Shown: one piece after another, positions 28,101 to 35,899 of the stretch
How positions within the stretch are numbered: position 1 is the stretch's first letter
Layout: each line of letters opens with the position of its first letter
Origin: Linyphia triangularis
Lineage: Eukaryota > Arthropoda > Arachnida > Araneae > Linyphiidae
Assembly (NCBI GenBank): GCA_963978545.1
Contig: OZ021724.1
Coordinates: 25,471,933-25,535,932, forward strand
Reading direction: 5' to 3'
DNA: 64,000 nucleotides
Program-made: the position numbers and the translations under genes
The notes under the pieces: generated by a model
What the model saw: only the letters and a program-made list of their open reading frames with translations
Told to the model about the DNA's origin: nothing
Databases searched by the model: none

Positions 28101-28705
28101 TTGGAAATATGTTTTATAATCATTCTTGTTCAACTTTAAATAAAAAAAAATAAAAAAAAAATTCTAAAACTTAAAAATTCGATTTTACGAAAATCGTGAA
28201 CATTTTTCAGGTTTCAGTGTAATTGGAAGGAAACTTTCATTTTGGTGAATGGTTCCAAATTTTGTTATATATTCAAAAACACTTTATAAATTAAACTAAG
28301 TTCAAAATTTGGCCAAAAATCCATTTTTGAATAGGTACATAACAAGTTGAAATTTTGAAACGAAAGCGCTCAGAAACTGTTTTTAAGCCGGTATTTTTTA
28401 ATGTGCAGTACTTCGATTTTGAGTGCTAAAATACCATTTTATAAGCAAACTGATGATCAGAATAAAATCTGGTGATGATTTTTATTATCCTAGGCAACAA
28501 ATTAGGCTTAAATTTTGAAAATTGAGGGTTTGAAATGTGCTTAGATTTGACATAGCAAATTTACTTTCGAAGGGATATGCAAGCTTTTTTTTGCAATAAT
28601 GGGATTTTGTGAAGTAATATTTCACTTTAATGACGATTTGATTGTGGAAATCGATTCGGAAGATGATTTCTATTACCCTAGTTGCAAAAAGATTGTAAAA
28701 TTTCC
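25111..28705 (+). repeat. Satellite monomers 29-32, left/right domain transition
   Basis: Copies start at 25111, 26005, 26906 and 27806. Copy 29 has CACAAAAGTAAAAAATTG and TTTGTTTGTTGATAAT, shared only with copy 43, and ends with the first TTACCGTAG (about 25976). Copy 30 has the first GGACTTTTTCGGACC (about 26075). The GGTAATG and AGGTAAC variants appear near 26673 and 26695. Copies 31 and 32 share CAGTGAAAATCG, AATTGGAAGG and AATGTGCAG (PstI lost) and belong to a duplication with no visible difference over 978 bp. Confidence 0.95.
26696..28573 (+). repeat. Recent tandem duplication, offset 900 bp
   Basis: Reading line against line, 26696-27673 and 27596-28573 show no difference over 978 bases, including the oligo-A tract and the private variants AATTGGAAGG and AATGTGCAG in the overlapping part. 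The left limit is a T/C difference (AGGTAAC against AGGCAAC at 26695/27595), the right limit an A/G difference at 27674/28574. The pattern is that of a very recent one-monomer duplication by unequal exchange, or of gene conversion between neighbours. Confidence 0.85.
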
Positions 28706-28833
28706 AAGATCTTAAAATGCGAAATTTACCGTACGATTAACTTGGGGAAAATTGAAAATGAAAAAGTTTGAAACTGCACTTTTTGGGACCAACTTTTGAT
28801 CCACTTCTTATTTTGTGAGTGATAAAAAATTGG

Positions 28834-28852
28834 AATAGGAGATTCTCCTATT
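28834..28852. repeat. 19-nt perfect dyad, one per monomer
   Basis: AATAGGAGA, a single central T, then TCTCCTATT form perfect inverted repeats. Most copies carry either this exact form or GGAGATTTTCCTATT, in which one arm base changes C to T so that an RNA hairpin would keep a G-U pair. Copies 26, 27 and 28 have damaged arms. Copy 60 has a matched change in both arms. Such a dyad could bind a dimeric protein or form a small cruciform; neither is shown by the sequence. Confidence 0.85.
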
Positions 28853-29037
28853 AAATAAGCTTCAAATTCACTAAAGGAAAAAATTGTGAAAATTATTGTT
28901 TTTTGATAATAATTCAGTGAATATCGACCCCATGTATTTTTAAAGGGAGAATTGTCTTTTCAAGAAATTGGCTAATAAGCTATAAAATTGTAATTTTGTG
29001 TTGGAAATATGTTTTATAATCATTCTTGTTCAACATT

Positions 29038-29058
29038 AAATAAAAAAAATAAAAAAAA
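29038..29058 (+). repeat. Variable-length oligo-A tract (reference copy)
   Basis: After CAACATTAAAT comes a run of A interrupted by one T, then TTCTAAAAC. The tract is the main cause of monomer length differences: a single eight-A run in copies 24, 51 and 52 (monomers of 888-889 bp), two runs of 8-10 A in most right-domain copies, AAATTAAAAAAAA forms in many left-domain copies, and composite forms in copies 36, 59, 67 and 68 (up to 903 bp). This fits replication slippage, and the tract is a useful marker for tracing duplicated blocks. Confidence 0.9.
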
Positions 29059-29076
29059 TTCTAAAACTTAAAAATT

Positions 29077-29093
29077 CGATTTTACGAAAATCG
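29077..29093. repeat. CGATTTT-ACG-AAAATCG inverted repeat
   Basis: Seven-base arms flank a 3-base spacer just upstream of the TTTTTCAG motif. It is intact in most copies. In copies 12, 13, 20, 22, 23 and 25 the right arm reads AATATCG, which breaks the symmetry, and copy 14 reads GGATTTT. The change in a related group of left-domain copies shows the symmetry is not strictly maintained. Confidence 0.8.
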
Positions 29094-29211
29094 TGAACAT
29101 TTTTCAGGTTTCAGTGTAATTGAAAGGAAACTTTCATTTTGGTGAATGGTTCCAAATTTTGTTTAAATATTCAAAAACACTTTATAAATTAAACTAAGGT
29201 CAAAATTTGGC

Positions 29212-29227
29212 CAAAAATCCATTTTTG
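29212..29227. repeat. 16-nt palindrome or near-palindrome
   Basis: The reference copy reads CAAAAAT-CC-ATTTTTG, arms of 7 around CC. The alternative haplotype reads CAAAAATTAATTTTTG, a perfect 16-nt palindrome, as in copy 36 near 31913. The two forms tend to travel with flanking variants (AAGTTC with CC, AAGGTC with TA), but recombinants occur, such as copy 33 itself. Copies 6, 13 and 17 have a third form, AAAAATTCTTTTTTG, with the symmetry lost. Confidence 0.8.
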
Positions 29228-29475
29228 AATAGGTACATAACAAGTTGAAATTTTGAAACGAAAGCGCTCAGAAACTGTTTTTAAGCCGGTATTTTTTAAT
29301 CTGCAGTACTTCGATTTTGAGTGCTAAAATACCATTTTATAAGCAAACTGATGATCAGAATAAAATCTGGTGATGATTTTTATTATCCTAGGCAACAAAT
29401 TAGGCTTAAATTTTGAAAATTGAGGGTTTGATATGTGCTTAGATTTGACATAGCAAATTTACTTTCGAAGGAATA

Positions 29476-29493
29476 TGCAAGCTTTTTTTTGCA
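29476..29493. repeat. TGCAAGC-T-run-TTGCA element
   Basis: TGCAA and TTGCA form short inverted arms enclosing AAGCTT and a T-run. The run is usually eight T but is 7 near 17825 and longer in several copies, including copies 8, 16, 17 and 36. The changing run length shifts the reading frame of the minus-strand open frame that crosses it, which argues against coding. In copies 40, 51, 52, 55, 59, 60 and 67 or their neighbours the left arm reads ATGAAAGC, which weakens the symmetry. Confidence 0.75.
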
Positions 29494-29506
29494 ATAATGG
29501 GATTTT

Positions 29507-29523
29507 GTGAAGTAATATTTCAC
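29507..29523. repeat. GTGAA...TTCAC dyad
   Basis: The reference form has 5-base arms (GTGAA, TTCAC) around GTAATAT. In copies 5, 11, 56, 62, 64, 68 and 71 one G-to-A change gives GTGAAATA-A-TATTTCAC, a perfect 17-nt dyad with 8-base arms (for example at 4393-4409, 9779-9795 and 55564-55580). The change strengthens the symmetry and occurs in copies of several lineages. Confidence 0.8.
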
Positions 29524-32301
29524 TTTAATGACGATTTGATTGTGGAAATCGATTCGGAAGATGATTTCTATTACCGTAGTTGCAAAAAGATTGTAAAATT
29601 TCCAAGATCTTAAAATGCGAAATTTACCGTACGATTAACTTGGGGAAAATTGAAAATGAAAAAGTTTGAAACTGCACTTTTTGGGACCAACTTTTGATCC
29701 ACTTCTTATTTTGTGAGTGATAAAAAATTGGAATAGGAGATTCTCCTATTAAATAAGCTTCAAATTCACTAAAGGAAAAAATTGTGAAAATTATTGTTTT
29801 TTGATAATAATTCAGTGAATATCGACCCCATGTATTTTTAAAGGGAGAATTGTCTTTTCAAGAAATTGGCTAATAAGCTATAAAATTGTAATTTTGTGTT
29901 GGAAATATGTTTTATAATCATTCTTGTTCAACATTAAATAAAAAAAATAAAAAAAATTCTAAAACTTAAAAATTCGATTTTACGAAAATCGTGAACATTT
30001 TTCAGGTTTCAGTGTAATTGAAAGGAAACTTTCATTTTGGTGAATGGTTCCAAATTTTGTTTAAATATTCAAAAACACTTTATAAATTAAACTAAGGTCA
30101 AAATTTGGCCAAAAATCCATTTTTGAATAGGTACATAACAAGTTGAAATTTTGAAACGAAAGCGCTCAGAAACTGTTTTTAAGCCGGTATTTTTTAATCT
30201 GCAGTACTTCGATTTTGAGTGCTAAAATACCATTTTATAAGCAAACTGATGATCAGAATAAAATCTGGTGATGATTTTTATTATCCTAGGCAACAAATTA
30301 GGCTTAAATTTTGAAAATTGAGGGTTTGATATGTGCTTAGATTTGACATAGCAAATTTACTTTCGAAGGAATATGCAAGCTTTTTTTTGCAATAATGGGA
30401 TTTTGTGAAGTAATATTTCACTTTAATGACGATTTGATTGTGGAAATCGATTCGGAAGATGATTTCTATTACCGTAGTTGCAAAAAGATTGTAAAATTTC
30501 CAAGATCTTAAAATGCGAAATTTACCGTACGATTAACTTGGGGAAAATTGAAAATGAAAAAGTTTGAAACTGCACTTTTTGGGACCAACTTTTGATCCAC
30601 TTCTTATTTTGTGAGTGATAAAAAATTGGAATAGGAGATTCTCCTATTAAATAAGCTTCAAATTCACTAAAGGAAAAAATTGTGAAAATTATTGTTTTTT
30701 GATAATAATTCAGTGAATATCGACCCCATGTATTTTTAAAGGGAGAATTGTCTTTTCAAGAAATTGGCTAATAAGCTATAAAATTGTAATTTTGTGTTGG
30801 AAATATGTTTTATAATCATTCTTGTTCAACATTAAATAAAAAAAATAAAAAAAATTCTAAAACTTAAAAATTCGATTTTACGAAAATCGTGAACATTTTT
30901 CAGGTTTCAGTGTAATTGAAAGGAAACTTTCATTTTGGTGAATGGTTCCAAATTTTGTTTAAATATTCAAAAACACTTTATAAATTAAACTAAGGTCAAA
31001 ATTTGGCCAAAAATACATTTTTGAATAGGTACATAACAAGTTGAAATTTTGAAACGAAAGCGCTCAGAAACTGTTTTTAAGCCGGTATTTTTTAATCTGC
31101 AGTACTTCGATTTTGAGTGCTAAAATACCATTTTATAAGCAAACTGATGATCAGAATAAAATCTGGTGATGATTTTTATTATCCTAGGCAACAAATTAGG
31201 CTTAAATTTTGAAAATTGAGGGTTTGAAATGTGCTTAGATTTGACATAGCAAATTTACTTTCGAAGGGATATGCAAGCTTTTTTTTGCAATAATGGGATT
31301 TTGTGAAGTAATATTTCACTTTAATGACGTTTTGATTGTGGAAATCGATTCGGAAGATGATTTCTATTACCGTAGTTGCAAAAAGATTGTAAAATTTCCA
31401 AGATCTTAAAATGCCAAATTTACCGTACGATTAACTTGGGGAAAATTGAAAATGAAAAAGTTTGAAACTGCACTTTTTGGGACCAACTTTTGATCCACTT
31501 CTTATTTTGTGAGTGATACAAAATTGGAATAGGAGATTCTCCTATTAAATTAGCTTCAAATTCACTAAAGGAAAAAATTGTGAAATTTTTTGTTTTTTGA
31601 TAATAATTCAGTGAATATCGACCCCATGTATTTTTAAAGGGAGAATTGTCTTTTCAAGAAATTGGCTAATAAGCTATAAAATTGTAATTTTGTGTTGGAA
31701 ATATGTTTTATAATCATTCTTGTTCAACTTTAAATAAAATTTAAAAAAATAAAAAAATTCTAAAACTTAAAAATTCGATTTTACGAAAATCGTGAACATT
31801 TTTCAGGTTTCAGTGTAATTGAAAGGAAACTTTCATTTTAGTGAATGGTTCCAAATTTTGTTATGTATTCAAAAACACTTTATAAATTAAACTAAGGTCA
31901 AAATTTGGCCAAAAATTAATTTTTAAATAGGTATATAACAAAGTGAAATTTTGAAACGAAAGCGCTCAGAAACTTTTTAGGCCGGTATTTTTTTATTCTG
32001 CAGTACTTCGATTTTGAGTGCTAAAATACCATTTTATAAGCAAACTGATGATCAGAATAAAATCTGGTGATGATTTTTATTATCCTAGGCAACAAATTAG
32101 GCTTAAATTTTGAAAATTGAGGGTTTGAAATGTGCTTAGATTTGACATAGCAAATTTACTTTCGAAGAGATATGCAAGCTTTTTTTTTGCAATAATGGGA
32201 TTTTGTGAAGTAATATTTCACTTTAATGACGATTTGATTGTGGAAATCGATTCGGTAGATTATTTCTATTACCCTAGTTGCAAAAAGATTGTAAAATTTC
32301 C

Positions 32302-35300
32302 AAGATCTTAAAATGCGAAATTTACCGTACGATTAACTTGGGGAAAATTGAAAGTGAAAAAGTTTGAAACTGCACTTTTTGTTACCAACTTTTGATCCAC
32401 TTCTTATTTTGTGAGTGATAAAAAATTGGAATAGGAGATTCTCCTATTAAATAAGCTTCAAATTCACTAAAGGAAAAAATTGTGAAAATTATTGTTTTTT
32501 GATAATAATTCAGTGAATATCGACCCCATGTATTTTTAAAGGGAGAATTGTCTTTTCAAGAAATTTGCTAATAAGCTATAAAATTGGAATTTTGTGTTGG
32601 AAATATGTTTTATAATCATTCTTGTTCAACTTTAAATAAAAAAAAATAAAAAAAAAATTCTAAAACTTAAAAATTCGATTTTACGAAAATCGTGAACATT
32701 TTTCAGGTTTCAGTGTAATTGAAAGGAAACTTTCATTTTAGTGAATGGTTCCAAATTTTGTTATATATTCAAAAACACTTTATAAATTAAACTAAGGTCA
32801 AAATTTGGCCAAAAATTAATTTTTGAATAGGTATATAACAAAGTGAAATTTTGAAACGAAAGCGCTCATAAACTTTTTAGGCCGGTATTTTTTTATTCTG
32901 CAGTACTTCGATTTTGAGTGCTAAAATACCATTTTATAAGCAAACTGATGATCAGAATAAAATCTGGTGATGATTTTTATTATCCTAGGCAACAAATTAG
33001 GCTTAAATTTTGAAAATTGAGGGTTTGAAATGTGCTTAGATTTGACATAGCAAATTTACTTTCGAAGGGATATGCAAGCTTTTTTTTGCAATAATGGGAT
33101 TTTGTGAAGTAATATTTCACTTTAATGACGATTTGATTGTGGAAATCGATTCGGAAGATGATTTCTATTACCCTAGTTGCAAAAAGATTGTAAAATTTCC
33201 AAGATCTTAAAATGCGAAATTTACCGTACGATTAACTTGGGGAAAATTGAAAATGAAAAAGTTTGAAACTGCACTTTTTGGGACCAACTTTTGATCCACT
33301 TCTTATTTTGTGAGTGATAAAAAATTGGAATAGGAGATTCTCCTATTAAATAAGCTTCAAATTCACTAAAGGAAAAAATTGTGAAAATTATTGTTTTTTG
33401 ATAATAATTCAGTGAATATCGACCCCATGTATTTTTAAAGGGAGAATTGTCTTTTCAAGAAATTGGCTAATAAGCTATAAAATTGTAATTTTGTGTTGGA
33501 AATATGTTTTATAATCATTCTTGTTCAACATTAAATAAAAAAAATAAAAAAAATTCTAAAACTTAAAAATTCGATTTTACGAAAATCGTGAACATTTTTC
33601 AGGTTTCAGTGTAATTGAAAGGAAACTTTCATTTTGGTGAATGGTTCCAAATTTTGTTTAAATATTCAAAAACACTTTATAAATTAAACTAAGGTCAAAA
33701 TTTGGCCAAAAATCCATTTTTGAATAGGTACATAACAAGTTGAAATTTTGAAACGAAAGCGCTCAGAAACTGTTTTTAAGCCGGTATTTTTTAATCTGCA
33801 GTACTTCGATTTTGAGTGCTAAAATACCATTTTATAAGCAAACTGATGATCAGAATAAAATCTGGTAATGATTTTTATTATCCTAGGTAACAAATTAGGC
33901 TTAAATTTTGAAAATTGAGGGTTTGAAATGTGCTTAGATTTGACATAGCAAATTTACTTTCGAAGGAATATGCAAGCTTTTTTTTGCAATAATGGGATTT
34001 TGTGAAGTAATATTTCACTTTAATGACGATTTGATTGTGGAAATCGATTCGGAAGATGATTTCTATTACCGTAGTTGCAAAAAGATTGTAAAATTTCCAA
34101 GATCTTAAAATGCGAAATTTACCGTACGATTAACTTGGGGAAAATTGAAAATGAAAAAGTTTGAAACTGGACTTTTTCGGACCAACTTTTGATCCACTTC
34201 TTATTTTGTGAGTGATAAAAAATTGGAATAGGAGATTTTCCTATTAAATTAGCTTCAAATTCACTAAAGGAAAAAATTGTGAAATTTTTTGTTTTTTGAT
34301 AATAATTCAGTGAAAATCGACCCCATGTATTTTTAAAGGGAGAATTGTCTTTTCAAGAAATAGGCTAATAAGCTATAAAATTGTAATTTTGTGTTGGAAA
34401 TATGTTTTATAATCATTCTTGTTCAACTTTAAATAAAAAAAAATAAAAAAAAAATTCTAAAACTTAAAAATTCGATTTTACGAAAATCGTGAACATTTTT
34501 CAGGTTTCAGTGTAATTGAAAGGAAACTTTCATTTTGGTGAATGGTTCCAAATTTTGTTTAAATATTCAAAAACACTTTATAAATTAAACTAAGGTCAAA
34601 ATTTGGCCAAAAATCCATTTTTGAATAGGTACATAACAAGTTGAAATTTTGAAACGAAAGCGCTCAGAAACTGTTTTTAAGCCGGTATTTTTTAATCTGC
34701 AGTACTTCGATTTTGAGTGCTAAAATACCATTTTATAAGCAAACTGATGATCAGAATAAAATCTGGTAATGATTTTTATTATCCTAGGTAACAAATTAGG
34801 CTTAAATTTTGAAAATTGAGGGTTTGAAATGTGCTTAGATTTGACATAGCAAATTTACTTTCGAAGGAATATGCAAGCTTTTTTTTGCAATAATGGGATT
34901 TTGTGAAGTAATATTTCACTTTAATGACGATTTGATTGTGGAAATCGATTCGGAAGATGATTTCTATTACCGTAGTTGCAAAAAGATTGTAAAATTTCCA
35001 AGATCTTAAAATGCGAAATTTACCGTACGATTAACTTGGGGAAAATTGAAAATGAAAAAGTTTGAAACTGGACTTTTTCGGACCAACTTTTGATCCACTT
35101 CTTATTTTGTGAGTGATAAAAAATTGGAATAGGAGATTTTCCTATTAAATTAGCTTCAAATTCACTAAAGGAAAAAATTGTGAAATTTTTTGTTTTTTGA
35201 TAATAATTCAGTGAAAATCGACCCCATGTATTTTTAAAGGGAGAATTGTCTTTTCAAGAAATAGGCTAATAAGCTATAAAATTGTAATTTTGTGTTGGAA

Positions 35301-35899
35301 ATATGTTTTATAATCATTCTTGTTCAACTTTAAATAAAAAAAAATAAAAAAAAAATTCTAAAACTTAAAAATTCGATTTTACGAAAATCGTGAACATTTT
35401 TCAGGTTTCAGTGTAATTGAAAGGAAACTTTCATTTTGGTGAATGGTTCCAAATTTTGTTATATATTCAAAAACACTTTATAAATTAAACTAAGTTCAAA
35501 ATTTGGCCAAAAATCCATTTTTGAATAGGTACATAACAAGTTGAAATTTTGAAACGAAAGCGCTCAGAAACTGTTTTTAAGCCGGTATTTTTTAATGTGC
35601 AGTACTTCGATTTTGAGTGCTAAAATACCATTTTATAAGCAAACTGATGATCAGAATAAAATCTGGTGATGATTTTTATTATCCTAGGCAACAAATTAGG
35701 CTTAAATTTTGAAAATTGAGGGTTTGAAATGTGCTTAGATTTGACATAGCAAATTTACTTTCGAAGGAATATGAAAGCTTTTTTTTGCAATAATGGGATT
35801 TTGTGAAGTAATATTTCACTTTAATGACGATTTGATTGTGGAAATCGATTCGGAAGATGATTTCTATTACCGTAGTTGCAAAAAGATTGTAAAATTTCC
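32302..35899 (+). repeat. Satellite monomers 37-40
   Basis: Copies start at 32302, 33201, 34099 and 35000. Copy 37 has TTTTTGTTACCAAC, AAATTTGCT and ATTGGAATTTT, shared with copy 57. Copies 38 and 39 end with GGTAATG and AGGTAAC. Copies 39 and 40 begin with GGACTTTTTCGGACC and CAGTGAAAATCG. A 1014-bp segment repeats at offset 901 inside this block. Copy 40 has AATGTGCAG and ATATGAAAGC; together with the start of copy 41 it corresponds to copies 55-56 at about 13.47 kb. Confidence 0.95.
33546..35460 (+). repeat. Recent tandem duplication, offset 901 bp
   Basis: 33546-34559 and 34447-35460 match over 1014 bases by eye. The shared private variants are CTGGTAATG with AGGTAAC, and the GGACTTTTTCGGACC plus CAGTGAAAATCG first half. 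The match starts within the oligo-A tract and ends where GTTTAAATATTC becomes GTTATATATTC, so both limits fall in the central part of the monomer. Confidence 0.83.

Larger units (their letters stand above)
28706..29603 (+). repeat. Reference monomer (copy 33) with landmark sites
   Basis: A typical 898-bp copy used here to place the conserved landmarks. AGATCT is at 28707, CGTACG at 28730, GTGAGT at 28815, the 19-nt dyad at 28834, AAGCTT at 28857, the oligo-A tract at 29038-29058, the CGATTTT hairpin at 29077, TTTTTCAG at 29100, AGCGCT at 29263, CTGCAG at 29301, CTGATGATCAG at 29348, CCTAGG at 29387, TTCGAA at 29464, a second AAGCTT at 29479 and the GTGAA/TTCAC dyad at 29507. The choice of position 1 is arbitrary; nothing in the window shows a biological start of the unit. 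Confidence 0.9.
28679..31014 (+). repeat. Recent tandem duplication, offset 898 bp
   Basis: 28679-30116 and 29577-31014 show no difference by eye over 1438 bases, including TTTGATATGTGC and a matching oligo-A tract. The first half of the monomer is therefore present three times in near-identical form. The left limit is CCCTAG against CCGTAG (28678/29576) and the right limit AATCCATT against AATACATT (30117/31015). Confidence 0.85.
28706..32301 (+). repeat. Satellite monomers 33-36
   Basis: Copies start at 28706, 29604, 30502 and 31400. Copies 33 and 34 and the first half of 35 repeat with an offset of 898 bp without visible difference, including the private TTTGATATGTGC near 29428 and 30326. 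Copy 35 then has AAATACATTTTTG near 31012 and GACGTTTTG near 31326. Copy 36 is 902 bp long and carries ATGCCAAATT, GATACAAAATTGG, GTTATGTATTC and a longer composite oligo-A tract near 31736-31757. Copy 33 is used as the reference for the internal sub-elements listed separately. Confidence 0.95.

Noticed and set aside
28981..28986. TATAAA in GCTATAAAATTG as a promoter element, and frequent AATAAA as polyadenylation signals
   Set aside because: Both are expected by chance in such A/T-rich sequence, and there is no gene for them to serve.
29348..29378. Box C/D snoRNA-like motifs (CTGATGATCAG followed by GTGATGA)
   Set aside because: The boxes are in the wrong order, there is no terminal stem and no D box downstream of GTGATGA at a usual distance. 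A chance match in A/T-rich DNA.
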